A stretch of 64,000 nt of DNA from Isoetes taiwanensis (taxonomy: Eukaryota > Streptophyta > Lycopodiopsida > Isoetales > Isoetaceae), in NCBI GenBank assembly GCA_021234155.1, contig JAJEKV010000138.1, forward strand, positions 124,001 through 188,000, written 5' to 3'. The position numbers and the translations under genes were made by a program. Below the pieces are notes generated by a model. That model was not told the origin of the DNA and ran no database searches. It worked only from the letters and a program-made list of their open reading frames with translations. Positions 22,926 through 33,720 of this stretch are shown here, piece after piece (positions within the stretch are counted from its first letter, which is position 1; each line of letters opens with the position of its first letter).

Positions 22926-23048
22926 CGATAACGATAGATCCTTTCGAACTTTTCTCTTGAAATGCTTTCCTTTTCCTTAAATTCTCTCGGTCCCATCAAT
23001 TCCTCTCATCATCCTTTTACCGGCAAAAGTGCATAAAATCATTATGGG

Positions 23049-23835
23049 ATGGCAAAATTAATGACCTCGGGCAACCCAAAAGGCCCGAGATGCCATTCTT
23101 CTTGCTCCCCGGCCGAAGTTTCTGATTTATTACAAGCATTCGAGAGCGCATAATTTGTGGAAATGAGTCCTTGGGAAGGTTCTGATTCTGGTGGGTGGGA
23201 AAGCTTCTGCTTTCTGATTACAGCGGCTACTACTACCGAGACATGGCCAACTTCACCTCTTTGATCTTTTGCAAAAACGATGGAGTGCCGGAATGGGACA
23301 ATGTGACCAGAGAAGAAGAGCCCATAATACCTAGGCGTGCTGTCCCGATTTTCAGCCATGCAGAATGGATGGACATGCTCAGGATACAGAAATTACTCTA
23401 TTCACCGGATGAGAATATGACCACAGAAATGCTGAAAACTCTCACCAGGAGGTTGAATTGTACACCACAGCTCCCAGACCTCTCAACTTACTCTGCCTCC
23501 ACTGAAATTTTTACACACCAGCATCTTTGGCCCGTTCCTCATACTATTGACCAGGATCTACAAAGGTTGAGACCTTTTTTCGCTTAATGGCTACCAAGCC
23601 TTTACGCTAAACAAAGTTCCTCTTTGTTATGATAGGTTGTTTACTGAGGACCAATTCCTTCACTTCGGGGATATGTACTATCATCACAAGGCCTTGCGTG
23701 ATGGACATGGAGAAGTCGCTGCTATTCTCGTTTGGTAACACTCCACCATTATGGTTTTTGCTTTCCCTCCGTATGGGGGAGCAAATAGGCCGGGAAGTGA
23801 CCGGTGGCCACCGACCGGGTGATCATAGAAGATGA
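23049..23835 (+). CDS. Unrecognised transposon gene B, partial or frameshifted
   Basis: A possible start at 23049 (MAKLMTSGNPKG) leads to CSPAEVSDLLQAF, then a shift near 23150. A good frame at about 23195-23587 has a YRDMANFTSLIFCKNDGVPE stretch, MTTEMLKTLTRRLN and IFTHQHLWPVPHTID. After a further shift it reads QAFTLNKVPLCYDRLF and DQFLHFGDMYYHHK up to about 23735. I recognise no family. Its MAK start and PAEV segment weakly recall MAK and PPEVEKLI in gene C. It lies inside the DNA transposon, downstream of the transposase. Confidence 0.4.
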
Positions 23836-24146
23836 CGAGGAGGAGCGGACCCAGATCTCTTTTTGATAGACCCACGTGAATGAAAACAAGTGTATATAAT
23901 CTGAAATGTAACCTTATGTAATCATTTTATATGTTTAATATAAATCTTCACTCTTCAATCTTTTCTTGTTTTAATTGACAAAGGTGAAAGTGACACACGT
24001 AAAAAATTACATTAAGGATGAACGGAATGGGACAGAGAAACACATGATGAAACCCACCACGGAAATCATCACATCAAATGCAAGTTCAATCATTCAAAAG
24101 TCGGGTGCGGCAGAAAGATTGAGGGAAACCCTAAATCTAGTTTTGC

Positions 24147-24795
24147 ATGCGGACATTGGCTTATCCCGATCCAGCTATGGCGGAAGAAAACAGAAGGAGA
24201 ACACGGGCACAAACAATTTCGCCAGTTCAAATGCAGTCGCATCTGGTAAGACCTATACTGGAGCAAATAAACCAGGAACAGAGGCGGATATTAGAGGAGC
24301 GGAGGACCCATGAATTCCGAGGTATTCTAGGCTTAAAACATAGGTTAATTCCCCGATGGGCTTAAAGAATTAGAAGCCAAGGCAAAGTGATAGGCTGGTT
24401 GCCTTTCTTATTACTAATGATGTTGTTTTACACGCATGCGGCCGGGAGACTTAACAGAGCCGGGTGCGGCCGATGTGGTTCCGGGGTGGCGATGATTTCG
24501 AGGATGAGTTCGCAGCTCTCCCCATGCTTGAGGAAGAGGATATGTTCATCGAACTAAAGCAGGAAATGATCCATGCTTCAGCCATTAAAAAGTGCTCAAC
24601 AAAGCCAATTTGCATAGAGACACAACAACCCCGAGACAATACTTTGTGAATCAGATCATAAGTGGGAGCGTAAACAGAAGCTCATGTTTTAGTGTTGCTG
24701 GATTTCACCAACTATTCAGCCAGAAAAACTTGATGAAATCTTGGACATACTTGGAAGAAGAAGAGTTACGATCTCACAATGCAAGATCCGATTGA
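24147..24795 (+). CDS. Unrecognised coding remnant inside the DNA transposon
   Basis: Frames at 24147-24365 (LEQINQEQRRILEERRTHEF), 24464-24649 (DDFEDEFAALPMLEEEDMFI) and 24592-24795 (FHQLFSQKNLMKSWTYLEEE) look protein-like, with acidic and helical composition, but they overlap in different frames. It may be the 3' exons of gene B or a separate gene. No homology is recognised. Confidence 0.3.
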
Positions 24796-24996
24796 GGCCC
24801 AAGAATCAGATGTCATCATTAACCTCTTCAAAACAGCTATTATTATATCTCTATTGCATTTTGATAATACTAGAAGCTCGTGGTTATAGTTTTCCTCGAT
24901 TTTTTCAAGAGATACTTCATTTCATAAGAAGTATGAACTATTCTACCGGTGTGGTAGATTTCCATATGTATTTTTCTCCCTTTGAAATATAAAAAC

Positions 24997-25035
24997 ACAT
25001 TTTTCACCACATTTTTCACCACATTTTTCACCACA
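24997..25035. repeat. TTTTTCACCACA triplicate
   Basis: Three consecutive copies of ATTTTTCACCAC, followed by two weaker ones, match the CACCACA motif spread through the DNA transposon. Confidence 0.8.
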
Positions 25036-25624
25036 GCTTTCACCATAGATTTCACCATAATCAGCCAGGGGCATTGACCATTTTTTGACCCGGTCAGAAA
25101 ATGGAATGGCTCTTAGGATTCCCCGATAGTATCTTGACCGATTTTGGTGACAAAGAATATATGGATCCCAAATTAGGTCCCTGAATTGATATGAGACCAA
25201 AATTCATTGAGCTCTGCTTTGTGCAAAGATTCTTGCAAGGCCACTAACTTTTGCTTCAGGGAATTCTGTGTTTTTCTTTTCAGTTTCTTTTGAACTCTAT
25301 TTCTTTTGAACCCGAGCCACCCATCTCATATTTTCCTATTTGTCGAAAGCTGGTTACCATATTTTGTTAGTGTGCAGATCATAGATTCTCGCGACCTTCA
25401 AATTCCTTTGTTTGCATTTTATAATTAATGACAAAAGTTCAAATTTTAACCGAAAAGAACAAGTGGAAACTCAGAGAACAGTTAAAGCAAAACAAGTTCT
25501 ATTGCAAAACAAGGACTATTGCAAAACAAGTTCTGTCATTAATGAAAAGCCTTTACAAAGAATAGTCACAAGGACTATTGCCAAAAAAATTGAAACCAGG
25601 GATTACAATACAAATCTAAACTAA

Positions 25625-26194
25625 TCAGGCGGGGGCCATCTTGAGCTCTATATGGAGGTCATCCTCGCAGGCATACATCTTCATTTCGAGGAGTCGCTCC
25701 TCGTCATCATAACCTACATGCACCCACTCGAGCACCCGCAACGAAGCGACAGCTTGATGATCCCACGGGGGGTTCACCTTTATCACATGAGCATATGCCA
25801 CCTGCGTGCTTAAAGTGAGAAAAAACACCCCTATATACGTACGCAAAAGTGTTGGAAAAAACCCCTTCCGTGGAAAAAATACACTAGAATGTCAGTAAGA
25901 GGGGGATTTAAACCCCTAGTATACGTACGAAAACGTCGAGAAAAAAACCCCTTCCATGCACTCACTAGGTTTATACGGGTCTTCTGTGTGAATCCCCCAT
26001 GGATGATCCATGATGAGCTTCTCCACCTCTGGTGGAGTGAACTTGGCCACCACTGTAACCGGGCGGCCTCCTCTGGTGGAGGAAGACACGGATCCTCCGC
26101 AGGAAGCCACGGATTCTGACCGTGCTGGCTGCGAAGGAGCAGGCACAATGGCCGGGATAGTGTTCCTGCGGAGTGTAGTCTTGAACTTAGCCAT
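25625..26194 (-). CDS. Gene C of the DNA transposon: two-exon, 140 aa, unknown function
   Basis: Exon 1 is 26194-25949 (82 codons, start MAKFKTTLRR). Exon 2 is 25801-25625 after the acceptor GCACGCAG (58 codons and stop). The phase-0 join reads PSECMEG then VAYAHVIK. Exon 1 has a Ser/Arg-rich stretch and VVAKFTPPEVEKLIMDHPW. Exon 2 is acidic (EWVHVGYDDEERLLEMKMYA). The donor GT and acceptor AG are canonical. No signal peptide, membrane segment or known domain is seen. The intron (25802-25948) contains a near copy of the exon 1 donor region (ACCCCTTCC). Confidence 0.5.
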
Positions 26195-26369
26195 GGCGGA
26201 AGTGAAAGAGATGGACGGAATGGGAAAGGAGTGAAGGAGATGGCGGAATAGACGATGGGGACGGAATGAAGCTGCAGGGCAGAATTTTGGGAATAAAAGG
26301 GATGCAAATCGTAGGCATCCATACGATTTTGGAAATGAGGCAGAAGAGGAAAGGGACGTTTGCATGCAT

Positions 26370-26980
26370 GCCACCTAGGCTCCAACATGCCACAGTAAAG
26401 GGTCAAGCATGCCACATAGACCGAAAGCATGCCACCTAGGCTCCAACATGCCAAGGTGGCTCAAACATGCCACCTAGGCTCCAACATGCCACGTAAGCCC
26501 CAACATGCCACCTATGATTCACCACATGATTCACCACATGATTCACCAAATGCACCACATGATCCACCACATGCACCATTTGCATCACCAAACATGTTGG
26601 TCAATGGAAGTCAAACATGTAACAAAGGTCATGTAAAGGCTCAAGCATGCCAAGGTGGCTCAAATATGCCACCTAGGCTCCAACATGCCAAGGTGGCTCA
26701 AACATGCCACCTAAACATGTTGGTCAATGAAAGTCAAACATGTAACAAAGGTCATGTAAAGGCTCAAGCATGCCAAGGTGGCTCAAATATGCCACCTAGG
26801 CTCAAACATGCCAAGGTGGCTCAAACATGCCACCTAGGCTCCAACATGCCACGTAAGCTCCAGCATGCCACCTATGATTCACCACATGATTCACCACATG
26901 GTTCACCAAACGCACCACATGATTCACCACATGCACCATTTGCATCACCACATCTATCACGACATGTAACACCACATTGT
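26370..26980. repeat. CATGCCACCTAGGCTCCAA / CACCACATG complex tandem repeat
   Basis: Short units (AACATGCCACCTAGGCTCC, AAGGTGGCTCAAACATGCC, GATTCACCACAT) alternate. A longer unit of roughly 120-130 bp, containing TGTTGGTCAATG and GTCAAACATGTAACAAAGG, occurs twice (about 26594-26715 and 26716-26840). Reading frames through it are repeat translations. Confidence 0.9.
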
Positions 26981-27235
26981 CATGAATCTTTGAATACATC
27001 AATTTCTTTCCTCGAGATTTGAACTCCACCGAGTGTTGCTCGGGTCAGCCAGAAAAAAGTCTATTGTATACAATAGTATACAACAATGTACATTAGAGTG
27101 TCAATGAAAGAATAGGTTACAAGAATAACCTCTTTGGTTACAATAATACAAACATGTGATTACAAGTAAAGATCTATTGATCTGTCAACCTCACCCTTCA
27201 TTACTACAAAGAATCGTGCTTCACAACATCAATCA

Positions 27236-29700
27236 TCATTCTCGGCGTGTCCAACATTTCAGAACTAGAAATTGGTACACCCCTGCAACAAACATATCAG
27301 GCCTCACATTGGATGAGTAATACCTTCAAATTCTACTTAACTCACCTTGCATTGGGATAGTATGTCCAAGCCTCAGATTATTGCAGCCACAACATGCTTT
27401 TACAAAGACACATATAGCAAGACACATATATGCTTGAGAATGTCTTGGAGGTGTCTTTTGCTTGGAATTCTGCTCTTGCTTTTTCTCCGAGACACTTCCA
27501 CCTGCAAAAATTTAATGTGATTCGGTAACTATATGGGTCAAATTAAAAAAGAAGACAGCACAAAAGGTTGGAAGTTACCTTGTGACTTACATTCACCAAA
27601 CGATTTGTTCGGGATCATAACCCGATGCATCTGGCCGATTTGGCGTGATTGGTGTGGAGCATGACTTAATGCATCTGGCTGATCGGCGATTGTTGTCCAG
27701 TTGGAGCACCCTATTGGAGCTTGACTTGACTTGGCACTTTAGATACACAAAAAGGGAGAAGCAAAAGAGACTAAGCCAGCCAGGATCTTGTTTTATGTCG
27801 GGGCTTACTCCCTTTTCGAGTTTCCTGCTTGATGTATCTAATTCGCCACCTGAGTGAGCGATGTCATCCTAGGGGGCAAATTAGATGCAACAAACAGAAA
27901 ACGAAGGAGACTAAGCCGCTTACTCTCTTTTCGAAGTTTCGCTTGATGTATCCGTCCCTTACATCAGGCCCTTAGCATGTAAACTAAGCTACCTATAAGT
28001 GCTCACCGTAAGTGCCTCAAGAGCTTGAAGTTGCTTTTGATCCTCCCTACTCACACCTAAGGCTTGTACCCATGTGTAGAGAAAATTCATGACAGCAATT
28101 CTCAATGCAAATGCAGTGATTGCAAATCCTACAAAGAGAACATAAATTTGTCAATGAGAATACAATTATACTAAGCACTTCAGGAATTTTGTTATGAAGT
28201 ACCTCAAGAGGCCGAAAGCGCACTTACCTTAATCAATCACTTTCGATCTTGCCTTTACTTGAATCACTTCGATCTTGTAGAGTTGATCCATTCTCCCGGT
28301 GTCCTGTTGAATTCAACCGAAAGTAATCCAAGGTTAGTACCACATGACACAACAGGCACCACTTTACACACCACAAATTCCATCATGACAAACTTTGCAC
28401 CACAAATGGCGTCATATTCACCACATGTGGTGTGGCATGTGGCACCGTGGTGGCGTCATATTCACCACATGTGGTGTGGTGTGGTGCCACATGACACACC
28501 ACCTATGGCACCACAATGCACCCAAGGCACCACATATGGCAATCCATTGCAAGCACCACAAATGGCGCCAAAGACACCACATGTGGTGCAAAATGTGGAT
28601 CCATAGTGGTGCCACATTAGACACCACATGTGGCACCACAATGCAAAGAAGGCACCACATCCGCAGGGCATCCACCACCCCATATGTGGCGGATAGCGTG
28701 GTGCAATATTTAGCTTTTTAGCTTGGCACCACATATGGCGGATAATCCACCATTCACAAGTATCACCATATCTAACATCACATATGACACTAAGTATAGA
28801 AACATATGGAAGCCAATTCACTATTCAGATAAGGTACCATTGTTTGGTACTATATGTGACATTACATATGCTACAAACTACATTATTAACATATAATTGG
28901 CACCATATGACTGTCCTGTAACACATTTGGAGCTACATACTCCGCGGAACTGAAATTATCCACCACAACTCGAAACTAGCAAAGACAAATTTCCTACACA
29001 TAACTCACAACACACCCAAATGAAGAAGTAAGTGGAAAACCGATTGTTCAAGCTTGCTAGACCTTGCTGGAAAATAACAGTTCCAATATTAAATTGCATC
29101 ATATGGTGGTTCCAGAAGAAGAGGGTTGAAAAGTACCTATTTTTTCAGTGATTTTCCCCGAGATTCTTCTTATAGCTTGAGGAGGCTTGAATTGTGGCCT
29201 AGTCATTTCAAGAGAGGAAGCATCATCTGTGGCAGGTTGCTCTGCTTCCACACTATTTGAAATGCTTGCATGCTTCCTCTTACGTTGGGGACGGAGAGTC
29301 TTTGAGACCCTTTTTCTCTTAATCGTTTAAACTCAACCCGCTTTTATTTCTTTTCCTTTTGTGTGAAGGTAATACGCTTACTTGCCCATAGTCCGTGAGG
29401 CCATGCCTCCCCGTGCACACTTCCTCGCCTGCGGATTTTTGTAAAGGCACATATATTCATTATACCTCTCCTTGCTCGATTCTTCAACCCGCATGATGAA
29501 ACAAAACAATATTATAAACAACAGAGAATCATGGGCATCCCCGAATCTAGAATGCAACCCACCGTAAGTGGATTTTCCTAATACTTTCGGTCCCCCAAAC
29601 GGATTTCGATTTCTTCTTGTGTGGCGTAATGCTTTTCTTGCCTGTACATTTCCTTGTAGGTGTATCCCGTGGCATTCAAGTCCCCAGATGATCGAGCCAT
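27236..29700 (-). CDS. Gene D of the DNA transposon: multi-exon, cysteine-rich C-terminus, unknown function
   Basis: The possible start at 29700 gives MARSSGDLNATGYTYKEMYR. Downstream minus-strand exons are bounded by AG and GT. They are a short one near 29435-29390; one at about 29320-29140 with ATDDASSLEMTRPQFKPP and QAIRRISGKITEKI; 28128-28007 (FAITAFALRIAVMNFLYTWV, then REDQKQLQALEALT); 27501-27346 (SEKKQEQNSKQKTPP, then KACCGCNNLRLGHTIPMQ); and 27283-27236 (VYQFLVLKCWTRRE, stop). The phase at the last join fits. The middle exons are separated by a CACCACATG repeat region. No domain is recognised, and some exons may be missing. Confidence 0.45.
28320..28770. repeat. CACCACATGTGGTG repeat cluster in a gene D intron
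   Basis: Many copies of CACCACATGTGGTG and CACCACA(A/T)ATGGC lie here. ORFs across it on both strands (His/Trp/Met-rich) are repeat translations. Confidence 0.88.
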
Positions 29701-30009
29701 TTCGCGGATCGATCTTCTTGCCGTAAATCGAAATGGTCTTGGCGGATTAAGGGAGCGTGATCGAGTTTTTGAGGGAAAATGAAAATTGAGAATCGAGAAA
29801 TGGTCTTGCGGATTAAGGGAGCGTGATCAGAGTTTTTGAGGGAAAATGATCGTGTACGTTGCTGAATAAGCCTGAATAAGACTGAAAGGACAAAATTTTG
29901 AATAAGTAATCATGTGTATTTTTGAAAAAATAACTCCCTCTCCCACTACAAATTCGGTAGTTCCCACCACACTTAGCACCCAAAAATGTGGTGCTAAAAT
30001 GCACGTTTT

Positions 30010-30036
30010 TGTTCCACTACAACATGCTTTCACCCT
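30010..30036 (-). repeat. Right terminal inverted repeat
   Basis: These 27 bp are the perfect reverse complement of 7974-8000. They close the large DNA transposon. Confidence 0.92.
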
Positions 30037-30855
30037 TTAAGGGGAAGTTCGATCTGCTGTGAAGAAGATGCTTCTGTGGAGACGATTTTGTGATAACTTT
30101 TTTTTTTATCTGCAAAAAATCTTTTTGTAAAATTATCCTGCAAGCTTGAAACCTGCTAAAACCATTATGCAAGCTTGAAAATGCATATCAGAGCCCGAAA
30201 GTAAATAATAGATGACTTGCAGAACATAAACATTTGTAAATAAACACCGATTTGTATAAATCTCTATGTATTCAGCTGCCAAATCCTCTGTTTCCCTTAG
30301 CCTTAAGTTGTTTCTCTCTACTCCTTTTAATGCTGAAACAATACAACCCTAAATCGGTCCCATGTAGATTCCGTAAAACTGAAAAACCTTGCCATAAAAG
30401 TTTAACCTGAGGTATTACCTATGGCTTCTCGAGCTGCAACATCGGAGCGGATCATGGAGTCGAACGGGCAGAGGATAGAAGCTGATTTTTGTTGTTTTAG
30501 ATACGTTAGGTTATTTCGGCGAGTTTGAGCCAAGTTAGACCGTCCATATTTTTCTGTGACTATCTAGCCCATCCGATCTAGGGCTGGATTCAACACAGGA
30601 AAACATTATAATATAAAGATGGTCGGAATCTGAGACATGAACAGGAGTAGAGACAAGAGCTGAATCGGGACGTGGAGCAGAAACATGAATAGCAAGGACC
30701 GAATCAGGAGCCCACGATATTGTACGGACTGAAGTTGATATTGGTGCAGAGGCATGAACTGCACACGAACTGGAACTAGAGCTCGAATCAACAAACCGAA
30801 AGGATCTAGTACGCCAATCAATCTGTGGGTTATGTAGCTCGAGCCAGAGCAGACC
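30037..30855. other. Spacer without recognised gene
   Basis: AT-rich sequence, followed towards 30855 by the decayed 3' continuation of the second gypsy element. I see nothing specific. Confidence 0.5.
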
Positions 30856-32129
30856 CTAGACTACTGGCGCATGTGGGCTAACGATGAGATTGAAGGAAAT
30901 GCTACAAGGAGCTCCCTCGACCAAAACGTGAAGAGGTGCAGTACATTCTGTGACTGCGCCTGAAGCGATCTCACACCTATCAATCACATTAACAAAGCTA
31001 GGATGCTCGACCCTGTTTCTAGGAATGGCGTGCTTAGTAGCGAACATACTATCCATGAAGCAGGCATTCACACCACAATCAAGTTGTGCCAGCGTCTCTA
31101 TCCTCTCAACCTCCGACTCCAATGAAATAGAGATAAAAAATTCTTTACTGACCTTGTCCGAGGGAATAAAACCTTCGTCACATGTGGGACGAGTTGACGG
31201 AATGTCAGGCAACCGTCGAGAGACTCTTACTACTCGGACATGGCTCAAACAGTTTGATCGCTTAATAGGACATCCACAAGCAATATGGCCAGCCCCTCCA
31301 TAATAGAGGTAGAGATTAGCCTCTCTTTGGCGTTGCTTCTCAGCTGCAGACAAGGGACCTCGAACCACACCATCAATTTGTATAGGCACTGGGCCAACTG
31401 ATTCCGAGGACGTGGGCAGTGCAAAAACCGTTGTGATCGCTGGAGCTTGGGGAAGTAAAGAAACATGCTGATTTCCTTTTTCTTGCCTACGCTCAAAAAG
31501 ACGGTCATCACAACGAATCGCAAACTTTATAGCTTCATCCAAGGTTCTGGGATCCTCCATAGTCAGCAACATATCCTTTATATCCTCATGGAGCCCTCTT
31601 CGAAAACAGTCCCGAAGAGCCGCATCTTCCCAGGCTTTGTCTATGGCATTTTGTCGGAACTCAGAAGCATAAACTGAAGCCGGACGAGAACCTTGCTTGA
31701 GGTTGCCAAGCTTGGTTACTGTTGTGCATTGCCGATTAGTATCTCCAAAACACGCCTCAAGTTCAGTAGTAAATAAAGCAAAATTTTGCAACTCGGGAGC
31801 CCTTTTCTCCAGCAGGGGGACAAATTAATTCAAGGCTGACCCAGAAAGAAGAGAGCCAACTAGTCCAACCTGTTCCCGATCTGTAGGATACTGTGAGGGT
31901 GGAGTCGAATAACAAGCCGAATCTGATTCAAAACATCTCGGAGCTTGGATCTAGTGCCATCAAATTTTTCTGGCATGCTGATCTTATGTTCCGATGACCT
32001 CCTTCTAGAGTTAGAAGCTGACTCACGAGAAGCTACCCGTTCCTGGATCTCCTTATTATCCAGCTGCAACTGCTGGCATACCTTAATAAGTTGCTGGACC
32101 TGCTGTAATAAGGATGAGACCTTCTCCAT
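30856..32129 (-). pseudogene. Gag-protease remnant of a second Ty3/gypsy element
   Basis: On the minus strand it opens with a coiled coil (MEKVSSLLQQVQQLIK) and ISMPEKFDGTRSKL. After a shift and stop near 31830 it continues with the gag core (GNLKQGSRPASVYASEFRQN, CFRRGLHEDIKDMLL). YLYYGGAGHIACGC is in the place of a CCHC knuckle but has lost Cys residues. Then LAQLDCGVNACFMDSMFATK is a retropepsin-like site with DCG. No RT follows, so the element is truncated. The gag type differs from that of the intact element. Confidence 0.75.
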
Positions 32130-32204
32130 AGAGATAGGAATCGCCTAGTATGGGTAAAGAAATCCTTAGGATTAGAGCAAGCAAGAACCAGTAAGGGATT
32201 CCAG

Positions 32205-32508
32205 TTCAAACTGTCATGAACCTACGCGAGAACAAGGAAAATATGTGGAAAATATGGAAGAAATATGCCCAGATTGGCAAAGAATCTGATATATGAACAA
32301 GAATCAAGAGTACAATGGCCCAAAGGCAAGCAGGAACACGATGCCTAGAAGGCTCAAGACTGGCATTGAACTGGAATAGTTCGACAAGAAGGAGGTGCTC
32401 CCTTATATATCTAAGCCAACGGTCAGGATCGCGCCACTCCAATGGATGAGATCACGCTAAGTGTCGTGCATACGTGTAGGTTCTAGAGTGTTCTAGAACC
32501 TCCTGGGA
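32205..32508 (-). repeat. Probable 5' LTR of the second gypsy element
   Basis: On the minus strand it starts TGTTCCCAGGAGG and contains an inverted pair around TTCTAGAACACTCTAGAA. TATATAAGGGAGCACC (about 32408-32393) looks like a TATA box. It lies just upstream of the gag remnant. No second copy is present in the window, so the boundaries are tentative. Confidence 0.5.
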
Positions 32509-32543
32509 ACACCCTACATATGAGGAAGACTTTAATAAGTATT

Positions 32544-32618
32544 GGTAGTGCACTTGGCAAAGGTGCTTGACTCTCAACTAGAAAGTTGCGAGTTCAAACC
32601 CTGCTCCATGCAACTACC
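32544..32618 (+). repeat. tRNA-like SINE head candidate
   Basis: GCACTTGGCAAAGGTGC could form a D-arm and serve as a pol III A box. GAGTTCAAACCC fits a B box, 35-40 bp downstream. GGTAGT and ACTACC bracket the stretch. The T-arm and acceptor spacing do not make a proper tRNA, so a SINE head or tRNA-derived relic is more likely. Confidence 0.4.
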
Positions 32619-32640
32619 CTTTTGCATTCATGTGACAACT

Positions 32641-33184
32641 ATATACGAGTATAATGCTCGTATGATACGAATACTCGTATGGTCACATGCTGTGCTCAAC
32701 ATCTCATGCAGGGGCTGGCCAGGACGGACCAGCTCAGCATAGCATGTCCGAATGTCATCATATGCTGGAAAGCTCTGAAGGTGTGGCATTCATCTTCCAC
32801 AGCTCTAACTTGGCAGCGTTTGACAAAGCATCTCCTAGCACGGCTCTCCAATCCATGTTGTCGTCTTAATCTGGAGATGATGTGCCCCTGTGTAGATAGA
32901 GACAATGGATCTGCACTTTTTCATGGGGTAGATGATGCGCAGGTAGCATTGCGGGCCCCGCTCCAGCACGGGATTTATGTGGCATTGGTAATGTGCCGTC
33001 TTGACCTGTTCAAGGGTGTTGGGGCTCCTGCACATTCCATCTGGCCAGTCACTGAGCTCTCTTTTCCCGCCAGCAGGCCTTTAGACGCCGAGGCCCCATT
33101 GGCATAGTGTAAACGAGGTTAGGGAGGCGAGGATCGTCCATACTGACTACCTTCTAGAAGTAGACGACGTGTCGGTCAAGGTCC
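32641..33184. repeat. Segmental tandem duplication, copy 1
   Basis: About 540 bp are repeated with few differences at 33187-33720. Each copy starts with ATACGAGTATAATGCTCGTA, followed by an inverted ATACTCGTAT. The copied sequence is the C-terminal end of the minus-strand LINE ORF. Confidence 0.92.
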
Positions 33185-33186
33185 TT

Positions 33187-33720
33187 ATACGAGTATAATG
33201 CTCGTATGATACGAATACTCGTATGGTCACATGCTGTGCTCAACATCTCATGCAGGGACTGGCCAGGACGGACCAGCTCAGCATAGCATGTCCAAATGTC
33301 ATCATATGCTGGAAAGCTCTGAAGGTGTGGCATTCGTCTTCCACAGCTTTAACTTGGCAGCGTTTGACAAAGCATCTCCTAGCACGGCTCTCCAATCCAT
33401 CTTGTCGTCTCAATCTGGAGATGATGTGCGCCTGTGCGGATAGAGACAATGGATCTGCACTTTTTATGGGGTAGATGATGCGCAGGTAGCATTGCGGGCC
33501 CTGCTCCAGCACGGGGTTTATGTGGCATTGGTGCCGTCTTGACCTGTTCAAGGGTGTTGGGGCTCCTGCACATTCCATCTGGCCAGTCACTGAGCTCTCT
33601 TTTCCCGCCAGCAGGCCTTTAGACGCCGAGGCCCCATTGGCACAGTGTAAACGAGGTTAGGGAGGCGAGGATCGTCCATACTGACTACCTTCTGGAAGTA
33701 GATGATGTGTCGGTCAAGGT
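33187..33720. repeat. Segmental tandem duplication, copy 2
   Basis: Partner of 32641-33184. On the minus strand it reads INPVLEQGPQCYLRIIYP and SLSAQAHIISRLRR, which corresponds to the end of the LINE ORF2 at 47.7-47.9 kb. Confidence 0.92.

Larger units (their letters stand above)
7975..30035 (+). mobile_element. Large TIR DNA transposon of an unclassified DDE type (hosting a nested gypsy)
   Basis: The left end at 7975 begins GGGTGAAAGCATGTTG. The right end is its inverted match, finishing in CACCC at 30035. With one extra base on each side, 27 bp match perfectly (7974-8000 and 30010-30036). Homology continues inwards with TGTGGTGGGA and then an AATTTGT-GTG segment on both sides. The element is flanked by TTTA at 7971-7974 and 30036-30039, a 4 bp target duplication if the element starts with GGG. 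Without the nested retrotransposon (9868-20940) it is about 11.0 kb. It contains a transposase gene (+), a partial gene (+) and two multi-exon genes (-). Short TGTGGTG/CACCACA motifs occur all through it. The superfamily is not one I can name. Kolobok (TTAA) and Academ (3-4 bp duplication) are alternatives to test. Confidence 0.85.

Noticed and set aside
24870-25200. Antisense ORFs with KNVVKNVVKNV and GEKCGEKCGEKC
   Set aside because: They translate the TTTTTCACCACA repeats.
26429-27022. 197-codon ORF with repeated NMPPRLQHAKVAQTCH
   Set aside because: It is a tandem repeat of CATGCCACCTAGG-type units; I see no reason to think it is translated.
28259-28821. Several His/Trp/Met-rich ORFs on both strands
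   Set aside because: They translate the CACCACATG repeats within the DNA transposon.
32544-32618. Functional tRNA gene
   Set aside because: A and B box-like words are present, but the T-stem has a mismatch and seven extra bases separate it from the putative acceptor strand.
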